A stretch of DNA of 59,452 nt from Deltaproteobacteria bacterium (lineage in GTDB: Bacteria; Bdellovibrionota_B; Oligoflexia; Oligoflexales; Bog-1112). The position numbers and the translations under genes are program-made. The stretch's first letter is position 1. Every line of letters starts with the position of its first letter. The notes beneath the pieces are model-generated. The model did no database searches and had not been told where the DNA came from. It saw only the letters and a program-made list of their open reading frames with translations. Location of the stretch: positions 1 to 59,452 of the forward strand of contig CANIBL010000011.1 of NCBI GenBank assembly GCA_947466225.1, written 5' to 3'. Below are positions 1 through 7,330 of the stretch, in pieces.

Positions 1-105
1 TTAAGAGTGTAAGCCTTGTAGAGAAAGAGAAAAATGGTTTTTTCCTACGAAGGGGAAAATAGAGGCTAGGGGAAAAATCCTTTGATTGTAGGGTTTTTTG
101 AGTAT

Positions 106-129
106 AGCGATAAAAAAGGATTTCGGACA
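106..129. repeat. 24-bp direct repeat, left copy
   Basis: This stretch (agcgataaa...tttcggaca) matches positions 59408-59431 at 21 of 24 bases in the same orientation. The two copies lie near the two ends of the window. They may be ends of related insertion elements or another dispersed repeat, but no transposase is visible near either copy. Confidence 0.4.
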
Positions 130-168
130 ATGAACAAACGGCCCGATAACATAAGGAAAAAGAGATGT

Positions 169-218
169 CCGTCATGCCCAGGCCGAAGGCCGTATGGGCA
201 TCTCCCTCGATCGAGAGA
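169..218. repeat. Dispersed double-palindrome repeat, copy 1
   Basis: The unit starts with CCGTCATGCCCAGGCC, closes a short hairpin through GGCCGTATGGGCAT, and continues with CTCCC and the self-complementary TCGATCGA. The same unit recurs at 2397-2482, 9416-9521, 11571-11658, 15335-15419 and 31830-31930, always between genes. In this copy the second half beyond TCGATCGA has degenerated. Confidence 0.75.
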
Positions 219-294
219 CTCTGTTACTCGACAAGCATGGGTTTCCAGCGGATATGTCCCTTGATTAGTGAGAACTCCTTTTCACAAATTTCCT

Positions 295-1173
295 TCATGG
301 AAGCGGAACTTTGTTTTCCCAATAAAGGTCTGCCATTCGCAATAGCTTGGCATTGGCATGGTCCCAATCAGAGGAGAGCAACTTGCCCTCTTTTTCCAGC
401 CAGAGGATCGCAAACTTCGTGGCAGAGCTCTTGCGTAATTCCAGCAGTTTTCTAAACATCGTTTCAAACCTTTCCCACTCTGCTGGGGATTGCGCTAAGA
501 ACCATTCCCAATCATGGAAGTAGGCATGGACCTGGTCTAGGTGGTATCGAACTAAGTTTAACCGATGCAGAGTTTGATCTGCAGGCTGGGCGCTGCGTTG
601 GATCAAGTACTGCGTGACAGAGCCGTCTTCTATTGGGAGTCGGCTTTTGCATTCATAGTCCAGTTGTAAGGAAATATACGAGTCCCATAATCCCTGATAG
701 GAAAATGATTCGAGCGATTCTGTTTCTGCTCGCACTTTCTTAAAGTAGCGCCTGAGGAGAAGTGTACTTACAAAATCGCCCATAAGTGGAAACACCCCTA
801 CAGATATAATGGAAATCGCAAGGTAGGTTCCCTGCTGTCCATCTCGTTTGAAATCTTTCCAATACCAGGGCCATTCTGTTCTGCCGGCTTCAAGAAATCG
901 AATGTATTCCGAAACACCGAGTATGCCTCGTTCAAAGTGGGAAGCTGATTTCAAATCCGAATAAGGGAGTAAGGTAATGCCGCGCGCTTTGGCTTGTCTC
1001 TCAAAGCTGGTATTGATCGATTCGGCATATTTGGTATCACTATGTTCAAAGGGGCCTATGGATTCATTTTGCAAAAAGTCATAGGAGCTGACTTTGGATT
1101 TAAAGAGCGAAGCGCTCATCGCCACACTACCCCACGCGATTCCCAGCATCAGCACTGCCACTCGCCGCTTCAT
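295..1173 (-). CDS. Exported protein of unknown function
   Basis: A 292-residue protein that I do not recognise. The start chosen is the ATG at 1173 because GGAGGAG precedes it by a few bases and it opens a clean signal peptide (MKRRVAVLMLGIAWGSVAMSA). A start 23 codons upstream would bury this signal. The mature part is soluble, rich in aromatic and charged residues, with long probable helices (for example around FETMFRKLLELRKSSATKF) and a hydrophobic stretch in the middle (YLAISIISVGVFPLMGDFVSTLLL) that could be a membrane segment. It is read divergently from the HicB-like gene and has no obvious operon partner. Confidence 0.75.
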   Translation of the reverse strand: MKRRVAVLMLGIAWGSVAMSASLFKSKVSSYDFLQNESIGPFEHSDTKYAESINTSFERQAKARGITLLPYSDLKSASHFERGILGVSEYIRFLEAGRTEWPWYWKDFKRDGQQGTYLAISIISVGVFPLMGDFVSTLLLRRYFKKVRAETESLESFSYQGLWDSYISLQLDYECKSRLPIEDGSVTQYLIQRSAQPADQTLHRLNLVRYHLDQVHAYFHDWEWFLAQSPAEWERFETMFRKLLELRKSSATKFAILWLEKEGKLLSSDWDHANAKLLRMADLYWENKVPLP

Positions 1174-1421
1174 ATCTCCTCCGTTTTTCATTCGATCTCT
1201 CTCGGAAGTACAGAGGATTGAAGCAATGCGCAAGAGGGGCAAATTTTCCGTTGCAGGGATGTATGAGGGGGATTAGATGGAGGCCCTTGACAACAGTGTC
1301 TATATGTGACACTATTTAAATAGCGCATCTTGATATGATGGGGGATTGTGAAATGGAATCGCTGGCTTTTATAAGCCGGAGAGGTGGAAGAAGTACATCA
1401 AGAGAATCAAGGAGTATCATC

Positions 1422-1781
1422 ATGAAAAATCTAAATTACCAACCGGATGATTATACCTGGATCATGCGTCATGATGTGGAGCCGAATCCAAATACGGGAA
1501 AATACGATGTTATCGTAAAAATTTTGGAATTTGATGTGGAATTTGATTTTGAAAGTGCTGCTGAAGCCGAGATCAACATTCCTTCCATTATAGAAGGTTT
1601 GATGGAAACAAGAGTGAAACGACAGAAACTTCCGCTTCCCATTCCACTTAAATTCCAAAAAAATTTTACGGGTCGTTTAACCGTTCGATTATCACCAGAG
1701 GTACATCAAAAACTATATATAGAGGCGATGCAAACGGAAATCAGTCTCAATCAGTTAATAGAGAAAAAATTAGCTGGGTAG
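1422..1781 (+). CDS. HicB-like antitoxin without a visible HicA toxin
   Basis: A 119-residue protein. The start at 1422 is supported by AAGGAG seven bases upstream. The C-terminus (GRLTVRLSPEVHQKLYIEA then SLNQLIEKKL) matches the ribbon-helix-helix/HicB C-terminal pattern of a beta strand followed by SLNQ and a helix. HicB proteins bind and neutralise a HicA mRNA interferase and repress their own operon. No HicA-like reading frame (about 60 residues with a catalytic His) is seen within 300 bases on either side, so this is either an orphan antitoxin or an unrelated regulator of the same fold. Immediately after the stop codon lies a duplicated fragment of the downstream pseudouridine synthase gene, so the locus has been rearranged. 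Confidence 0.7.
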   Translation: MKNLNYQPDDYTWIMRHDVEPNPNTGKYDVIVKILEFDVEFDFESAAEAEINIPSIIEGLMETRVKRQKLPLPIPLKFQKNFTGRLTVRLSPEVHQKLYIEAMQTEISLNQLIEKKLAG

Positions 1782-1783
1782 TA

Positions 1784-1857
1784 AAAATCCTGCCATTTCA
1801 CAACAGAGGGTAACGTTAGGATGGAGTGGGGTGCGGATGTCGTATGCAGTCCACTTG
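1784..1857 (-). pseudogene. Duplicated 3'-end fragment of the RluA-type gene
   Basis: About 75 bases that align with positions 2579-2654, the last codons of the pseudouridine synthase gene; the first 27 bases differ at only one position. Translated on the minus strand it reads DIRTPLHPNVTLCCEMAG, against DIRAPFPPNFSLCCEMAG in the intact gene. It starts three bases after the hicB-like stop codon. This is a relic of a partial duplication, or of a second diverged copy of the gene. Confidence 0.75.
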
Positions 1858-1886
1858 GGAGAAGTTACTCTGTGAGTAAGGGAAAA

Positions 1887-2321
1887 TTACTCGGATGCAG
1901 AAATGATCGCACCTTCCCATAGCATTTGTACAAAAATCTGGATCGGTACAATTACTATGCCATCTTCTGTTTTTCTTATCCTTGGTTCTAGGCAAACCAC
2001 ATAGCAAGCGGAGATCGAAGGAAAATCTTTTTTTACCTCTCGTATATTTTTCAAGTGATCCCCATTTATACGAGAAGAAGATTTTTCTTCAATGGCAATT
2101 TCCATATCATTTAGAATGAAATCAATTTCTCTCCCTGTGGTAAGTCCCCAATAAGAAAGTTGCATATCAGGAGAGCGATATGCGCGAAATGTGGCCAATT
2201 TATGGAATTCGTAATTTTCAAATGCTTTACCAAAGGGTGCAGAGCCAGGTTCCAGTCCTTTTCTTTTAGCTAAATAATTTACAACAAAATAAGGCGATTG
2301 AACATAAGCAGAGCCTCCACT
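1887..2321 (-). pseudogene. Remnant of an AAA-type ATPase with DUF4143 C-terminal domain
   Basis: The open frame runs from 2321 (just after an in-frame stop) to 1887 and encodes about 144 residues. It reads FGKAFENYEFHKL, then LSYWGLTTGREIDFIL, AIEEKSSSRINGDHLKNI and VCLEPRIRKTEDGIVIVP, the typical C-terminal nuclease-like domain of the widespread DUF4143 ATPases. The Walker A and B half, about 230-250 residues in the intact family, is missing. No good start codon or ribosome site leads the fragment, so it is called a 5'-truncated pseudogene. It lies between the duplicated RluA fragment and a palindromic repeat. Confidence 0.8.
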
Positions 2322-2396
2322 TCATTTTTTCATGAAATTATGAAGTAACGCGATGTGAGGGTTTTATTTGAGTCAAATTAGAAATCGCTGCTGTAT

Positions 2397-2482
2397 CCGT
2401 CATCCCCAGGCCGTTTCGGCCGTCGGGGATCTCTTCGATCGAGGGAGATGCCATACGCCGCTTTGCGGCTTGGCATGACGGT
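2397..2482. repeat. Dispersed double-palindrome repeat, copy 2 (complete)
   Basis: The most complete copy. A forward unit (CCGTCATCCCCAGGCC ... GGGGATCTC) and an inverted unit (GGAGATGCCATACG ... TGGCATGACGG) meet around TTCGATCGAGG, so the whole element is a large imperfect palindrome whose two arms each hold their own small hairpin. It lies downstream of rluA. The 85 bases between it and the gene end contain no recognisable feature. Confidence 0.75.
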
Positions 2483-2567
2483 GTAGGGACGAAGAAAACC
2501 CTCACACCACGTGAAGTACGACTTCTCTTTAGTTAGATCAGAACATAGAATATTTGCCAATAGAGGC

Positions 2568-3509
2568 TCAAGGTACTGAAAATCCTGCCATCTCACAACA
2601 GAGGGAAAAATTCGGAGGGAATGGGGCGCGGATGTCGATGTGGAGCCCGCCTTGTTTTGGGCAGAAGGAAACCCATCCTGCATGGAGGAGGTGATGATCT
2701 TGGGTTAGCTTTCCCCAGGCAAAGGGCAACTTCTTTCGGAAGGCCATGCCGTATTTCTTATCTCCCACCAAACCCAACCGAGATTCTTGTAGGTGAATGC
2801 GAATTTGGTGACTACGTCCCGTAAGCGGTTCGCACTCGATGAGCGAAAGGCCCAATGCTTCATTGCTTGCCACACATCGAAACCGAGTATGGGCACTGCG
2901 CCCGCCACTTTTCACCACAGAGACGCGTCCGGTGTGGGCAGAAATCACGGATAAGTGGCCTTTCACTTCCCAGTCTTTCTTTGCAGGAATTCCGTAGCAG
3001 AGGGCCCAGTATTTTTTCTTCACCGTACGGGCTTTGAACTGATCGGTAATCCAGGTGGCTTTGGGATTGGACGCAGCCAAAATCAAGGCACCAGAGGTTT
3101 CTTGATCTAAGCGATGACATAGTACCCAAGGGGTGGGTGCCAATTTAGGGTCTTGCGCCTTCAGGAATTTGAGTACATGGGTTCCCTTGGGGTTTTTGGT
3201 CTGCTGAGAGGGTAAATGGGGGGGCTTGTTCACCACCAAATAGCCATCTCGGTGATACAAAATCCAGGCGGGATCATAGGTAAAGGTGCGAAGAGAGAGG
3301 GTGTCTTCTTCAAATGATACGCTGATGCGATCCCCAGTTTGCACCTTCCAAGAGGCAATATGCACGACTTTGTCGTTGATGCGAATCCCAGCATGATCGA
3401 GGATTCGACGCACTTTTCTGCGAGAAAAATCAGGGAGTAAGGCAACCAAAGCCAGGTCGAGGGGTTGTTCATGATGACGATGAGAAATAACAAAAGAGTG
3501 GGTCTGCAT
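2568..3509 (-). CDS. RluA-family pseudouridine synthase
   Basis: 313 residues, normal for the RluA/RluC/RluD family, which converts specific uridines of rRNA or tRNA to pseudouridine. An S4-like RNA-binding segment occupies roughly residues 18-70 (DFSRRKVRRILDHAGIRIN). The catalytic motif HRLDQETSG carries the essential Asp at residue 135. The family signature GRSHQIRIHL and the closing GDKKYG motif are present. The presence of an S4 domain favours RluC/RluD-like 23S rRNA enzymes over RluA itself, but the exact uridine target cannot be read from the sequence. Its 3' end has a duplicated copy near 1784-1857. It is the last gene of the minus-strand run. Confidence 0.92.
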   Translation of the reverse strand: MQTHSFVISHRHHEQPLDLALVALLPDFSRRKVRRILDHAGIRINDKVVHIASWKVQTGDRISVSFEEDTLSLRTFTYDPAWILYHRDGYLVVNKPPHLPSQQTKNPKGTHVLKFLKAQDPKLAPTPWVLCHRLDQETSGALILAASNPKATWITDQFKARTVKKKYWALCYGIPAKKDWEVKGHLSVISAHTGRVSVVKSGGRSAHTRFRCVASNEALGLSLIECEPLTGRSHQIRIHLQESRLGLVGDKKYGMAFRKKLPFAWGKLTQDHHLLHAGWVSFCPKQGGLHIDIRAPFPPNFSLCCEMAGFSVP

Positions 3510-3572
3510 GAACGGGTCTCCGTAGACTGGGGGCAGCCCCGCAGTCTAACGGAAATTCGGGGAAAGTCAAGA

Positions 3573-4760
3573 CTAGCTGCGAACCTGTTGTTGGGTCGTC
3601 GTTACGCTAGTTGGAGTCAAGGGCTTCAACACTCTCTCTGCTTTTTTCTCTTCTCTTGCAGGTCCACGAAAGTAGATCACTTTTACGAGACGGTTGTTGC
3701 TAAGTGCACCGTATAGGTGCTTGCGAAGGGCATCTGCATCGCTGAAATGGATCCCGTCTACTTTGTAGATACGGTCGCCTTTTTGTAGCTCCAATTGTCC
3801 GAAAAGAGTCTCAGCTTGTGGCGCATCGAGCAATTCGATTTCTTTGCGGCACATTTTGAGTGGGTTGCAGGTACCGTGTGCGACGACGCGGGTGCGGACT
3901 TCGTTTACAAAGTCTTTGGTTTGCTCGGTTGCAACGGTGTTGTATTTGGAGTCTTCTAGGGTCAACAAACCAGCTGGAATGTTGTTGGTGAAGTCCAAAT
4001 CTGTAGACTCAATCTGGCCTTGTGCCACCGGAATCCCTGCAGCGCCTTTACCTGCTCCACCGCAGCCAAACACATCGCCTTCTGTAGAGAAGCGACACTT
4101 GTCAGTTACGACATTTGGATTGAAGGATGTGCTTTGAAGGCTTTGGTTACGGAAGTCTGTACATTGGTTCCAGTCACCCCAGTCGATGACGGTGTGCATA
4201 CACAGCTTCGCAACATCGTCCAATTCCCCACGGGACAAATGGTCGGGAATTTGGCTGTTGCGCTTGGAAGCTTGTTGCTGGCCTTGCGGTTGATCTTGTC
4301 GTTGACCTTGTTGTTGCTGGGTTTGATCCCCTCTGCCCCCGCCGCGAGCCACTTCCAATTGTTCTTTAAATGTCTTGCAATTGAACTCTCGTTCGTAGGC
4401 AGCCAACTGAATCACATTTTGGTATTGCTGGCAATTGGTGTGATTGCCTCTTTGATTGTGCTCGTACACCTTAGTGTAGCTGCTGCTGTAGGACTCGCCG
4501 CCGCGGGTTTCATCGCCTTTACCCATGGAAACACCGACGCGAATCGATGTTGGAGCACGTTGCTCGCTGATTTCCCGTAGACCGGATGGTGCCACGAACT
4601 TGCTGTTCATGTTACAGGACAACTTAATTTTAAACCGATCGAGCTGCTCAGCACGGCCGATTTCTTCGCATTTTTTCAACACATCATCCACGGTAAGACC
4701 GTAGAGTTGTCCCATGGACAAGCAAGAAGCAACAAGGGTTCCGCTGAGTATCTTTTTCAT
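3573..4760 (-). CDS. Exported Gln/Cys-rich protein with C-terminal PDZ-like domain
   Basis: 395 residues from the ATG at 4760, chosen because GAGGA lies eight bases upstream and MKKILSGTLVASCLSMGQLYG is a good signal peptide. An N-terminal Cys-containing region (VLKKCEEIGRAEQLDRFKIKLSC) is followed by a low-complexity Gln-rich linker around residues 145-165, more paired cysteines, and near residues 320-375 a PDZ-like fold (FGQLELQKGDRIYKVDGIHFSDADALRKHL). PDZ domains bind peptide tails or exposed strands. It follows the RQQDQ-repeat gene by 34 bases and probably shares its transcript. Both proteins share signal peptide, Gln-rich linker and cysteines, so they may act together in the periplasm or outside the cell. 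The function is unknown. Confidence 0.8.
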   Translation of the reverse strand: MKKILSGTLVASCLSMGQLYGLTVDDVLKKCEEIGRAEQLDRFKIKLSCNMNSKFVAPSGLREISEQRAPTSIRVGVSMGKGDETRGGESYSSSYTKVYEHNQRGNHTNCQQYQNVIQLAAYEREFNCKTFKEQLEVARGGGRGDQTQQQQGQRQDQPQGQQQASKRNSQIPDHLSRGELDDVAKLCMHTVIDWGDWNQCTDFRNQSLQSTSFNPNVVTDKCRFSTEGDVFGCGGAGKGAAGIPVAQGQIESTDLDFTNNIPAGLLTLEDSKYNTVATEQTKDFVNEVRTRVVAHGTCNPLKMCRKEIELLDAPQAETLFGQLELQKGDRIYKVDGIHFSDADALRKHLYGALSNNRLVKVIYFRGPAREEKKAERVLKPLTPTSVTTTQQQVRS

Positions 4761-4794
4761 ATACAAATTCCTCATCAATAGTGGTTAGACAGAA

Positions 4795-5538
4795 TTAGCC
4801 TTTTTTCGCTCTTTCAAGATCCACGCAAGTATCACTAGAGGTGCCTCTGGCATGGTCACAATCGCCTTCTGTACAGCGGTTAACCACTTCATCGCGACAT
4901 AGGGTCACAATTTTATCTGCATACAATTTTTCGCAATCTTTGTCAGATACTGGAATCACCACATCCCCGCGGGTTTCATGGGTGGTTCTGGTTACGACAG
5001 TACATTTTGCCGCAGTGCCACGTTCTGCAAACAGCCAATCTGCTGTGCTGCTGTTGTGCTTGTTGCTGGAAAAGTCTGTGATCAGCGTAGTTTGGCCTGG
5101 AAATGGAATCGAATGCGGAGAGCGTTCCATATCTTGGTAGATACCCCCACAGGAAATCTGACCTTGAAATGGTGCCAACTGAGAGCCGACCCCTCTGTCT
5201 TTTCCATCGCGTTGGCGTTGCAGTTCAATGCAACGATTTCGCATTTGATCTACGCTACGCACAAAATGAGTCCATTGTTGATCTTGGGATTGAGTGCCTT
5301 TACCGCCTTGATCTTGTTGGCGTTGTGGCGCTTGTTGCTGTTGACGTTGATCCTGTTGACGTTGATCCTGTTGACGTTGATCCTGTTGACGTTGATCCTG
5401 TTGACGTTGATCCTGTTGACGTTGCTGAACAGGTTGTATCTGTGCTTGGCCTTGTACAGCAGCTGGTACTGCTAGCAAAGGCGTAGAAAGAACCGGCATC
5501 GCAAGCAACATTGACAGAACACCCTTTTTAAACCGCAT
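4795..5538 (-). CDS. Exported protein with RQQDQ tandem repeats
   Basis: 247 residues with a signal peptide (MRFKKGVLSMLLAMPVLSTPLLA). GGAGG sits four bases upstream of the ATG. Residues 39-70 hold tandem five-residue repeats (RQQDQ), encoded by an exact 15-bp DNA repeat. The rest of the protein is a cysteine-containing domain (RNRCIEL, ISCGGIY, AKCTVV, KDCEKL, TLCRDEVVNRC, DTCVDL) with an even number of likely disulphide-forming residues. I recognise no family. The next gene downstream encodes a protein of similar architecture, so the two are probably co-expressed. The repeat tract can change length by slippage. Confidence 0.8.
   Translation of the reverse strand: MRFKKGVLSMLLAMPVLSTPLLAVPAAVQGQAQIQPVQQRQQDQRQQDQRQQDQRQQDQRQQDQRQQQQAPQRQQDQGGKGTQSQDQQWTHFVRSVDQMRNRCIELQRQRDGKDRGVGSQLAPFQGQISCGGIYQDMERSPHSIPFPGQTTLITDFSSNKHNSSTADWLFAERGTAAKCTVVTRTTHETRGDVVIPVSDKDCEKLYADKIVTLCRDEVVNRCTEGDCDHARGTSSDTCVDLERAKKG
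5341..5424. repeat. 15-bp tandem repeat inside a coding region
   Basis: The unit ttgacgttgatcctg occurs five times without mismatch from 5341 to 5415 and is followed by a partial sixth copy. Fifteen bases keep the reading frame, so copy-number change would lengthen or shorten the RQQDQ tract without breaking the protein. Confidence 0.95.
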
Positions 5539-5601
5539 AACGCCTCCATATATAGATTCCTTCTAAGCCCTATTGCTCAGAAAAGAGAGAGAAACAAAAA
5601 G

Positions 5602-7146
5602 TTACAACGTCGTAGCTGGAATCGAATGCTTACCCTTTTTCACCAGCAAAGATTTTTCGATCAAGGGTAAGTAGGCATTGAGCTTCTCATTGTGAGAGCG
5701 AGCTTTCAAATCTTTGGGGATCAATCGAATCACATTGGGGTGATTGACCCAGGATTCTTTTGTCCAAGAGCTTCCGATGATACGGCGTTTTCCTTCTTTC
5801 ATCGGTTCATTGGGGTCGAAGTAGAACCAGAAAGTTAGGTTTTTCGTGCGGCTTCCCCCTTCATTGCGGGGCTTGGGTACATCGGTAATTTTGCTCAAGT
5901 GGGTGGCATACTCCATGTATGCCCGGCCTTCATATGCATATTGGGTGAGAGGGGCATCGGTTGTGGGCCGTTGAATTTTGAGGCCCAGTCGAAAAGTAGG
6001 CTGGTTCCATTTGCTGGACCCATGGGTTTCTACATCGACGATGGCCCCCATGGGTGCATTGCCCAAGGTTGGCTGAAGGGGCAGGGGAATGTCACCAGCG
6101 AGAACGTGACTGAGGATATTGACGACGGCTTCTGGTTTCAGTCCTTGGCCTTGTCCATCGGTCTCAACACCAGCTTCATACATGGTGCCGTAGGTAATCA
6201 GCATATTTTCAGCATCGGAGGATCGATAGGCCTTGGTGTACGAGGCAAGTCCCAGTAAGAACTGATCCATGGAACTTAGCTCAACAAATTTCTCGCGGGT
6301 GGGGTTCCAAATTTTTCTTGGGGTACTGGTATCAAAGCTTAAATCCATGAAGGAACGAACGTGGCAAAAGCCTTCGGAACTGCTGGCAGTAAATTCATAT
6401 CCTGGTAAGAACTCTTCTAGCTCATATTTTTTGATGGCTTCGAGGTCTTTGCGAATTTTGTCGATTGGGATCTCTGGATATAGATAGTGGATGGCACGCA
6501 TGCCTTTTTCGTAGGGTCCGCCCTCTCCTGCAAGTTGGCCTTTGATTTCGCGAATGGGAGCAAAATACCCTTGACCTGGGTAGGGAATCTCCACGTTTTT
6601 CATTTGATTGGCAGGCGTTTCCATCACATAGAGTTCACCGAAATCTGCGATTACTTTGGCCACATCTTGTGCCGTTTGGTGGTGGTAATTTGCTATGCGA
6701 AAGGCATCTTTTTTGGGATTGGCGCTGCGATCTGCTGGCTTTGGCAGGGGTTCATCCATGTACTCATACCCGGAGGCAGAGGGAATGTTGCTTTGCAAAA
6801 GTTGGATGCGTTCAATTTCTTGTAAAATCGTATAGTCGTTGTGAATTTTTGCTACATCAGCCGATTTTCCGTCTTTCATTCGAGCTTGAATCAAATACCA
6901 TTTTTGTAGCTCGAGTCCGGCTTCGACTTTCTTTTCTTGGGAGACATCTTTCTGGTAAGAATGGTGCAAGGCTGCTTCTTTTTCTGTTACAGCAGCTTGA
7001 ATGTCGCAATGATCCATATCTTGCATACAGAGTGCAGAGGCAGATCTGGATTGCACTACAGGGGAACCAGCGCCTTCAGTTTCAGTGGAAGACGGAGTCT
7101 TGTCACAGGCAAATAGCAGAGCTGGAATCATCCACTGTATACGCAT
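5602..7146 (-). CDS. Lipoprotein of unknown function
   Basis: 514 residues from the ATG at 7146 (AGGA eight bases upstream). The N-terminus MRIQWMIPALLFACDKT is a lipoprotein signal with a lipobox-like LFAC, so the mature protein should begin with a lipidated cysteine. It is hydrophilic and contains no motif that I recognise. Segments such as GYEFTASSSEGFCHVRSFMDLSFDTS and NLTFWFYFDPNEPMKEGKRRIIG suggest a folded alpha/beta domain. It lies between the terminator of the diadenylate cyclase gene and the RQQDQ-repeat gene, 63 bases upstream of the latter, so the three exported proteins in 3573-7146 may form one unit. Confidence 0.8.
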   Translation of the reverse strand: MRIQWMIPALLFACDKTPSSTETEGAGSPVVQSRSASALCMQDMDHCDIQAAVTEKEAALHHSYQKDVSQEKKVEAGLELQKWYLIQARMKDGKSADVAKIHNDYTILQEIERIQLLQSNIPSASGYEYMDEPLPKPADRSANPKKDAFRIANYHHQTAQDVAKVIADFGELYVMETPANQMKNVEIPYPGQGYFAPIREIKGQLAGEGGPYEKGMRAIHYLYPEIPIDKIRKDLEAIKKYELEEFLPGYEFTASSSEGFCHVRSFMDLSFDTSTPRKIWNPTREKFVELSSMDQFLLGLASYTKAYRSSDAENMLITYGTMYEAGVETDGQGQGLKPEAVVNILSHVLAGDIPLPLQPTLGNAPMGAIVDVETHGSSKWNQPTFRLGLKIQRPTTDAPLTQYAYEGRAYMEYATHLSKITDVPKPRNEGGSRTKNLTFWFYFDPNEPMKEGKRRIIGSSWTKESWVNHPNVIRLIPKDLKARSHNEKLNAYLPLIEKSLLVKKGKHSIPATTL

Positions 7147-7291
7147 CTCATCATTCCTATGCTCAGTACATCTCAACGAGAAAAGATTAAGAGAGTAGTA
7201 AGACATAAGATGAAATTTTTCAATGGGTTAGTCTATGTGTGGGGGAGATTTTCGACGAATGTCTGGGAGTTTTTTTTCTTTTCTCTCTCTA

Positions 7292-7330
7292 TTTTTTTGG
7301 AAACTGCGGTTTTGGTCCCAAAAGAAAAAA
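7292..7330. terminator. Nested-palindrome terminator element, copy at the cdaA 3' end
   Basis: The outer stem is TTTTTTTGG against CCCAAAAGAAAAAA, with GGAAACTGCGG in the loop region. It starts directly after the stop codon of the minus-strand cyclase gene. The core GGAAACT(g/c)CG recurs at other gene ends (28208, 30750, 41612, 42092, 55051). Flanking A and T runs on both sides would allow termination in both directions. Confidence 0.55.

Noticed and set aside
5341..5424. Tandem repeats as a possible CRISPR array
   Set aside because: The repeats have no spacers, are 15 bp and lie in frame within a coding sequence; no cas gene is present.
4978..5475. Plus-strand frames opposite the RQQDQ-repeat gene, with LLTLI/DVDPV repeats
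   Set aside because: They are the mirror of the 15-bp tandem repeat in the minus-strand coding gene, which has a signal peptide and ribosome site.
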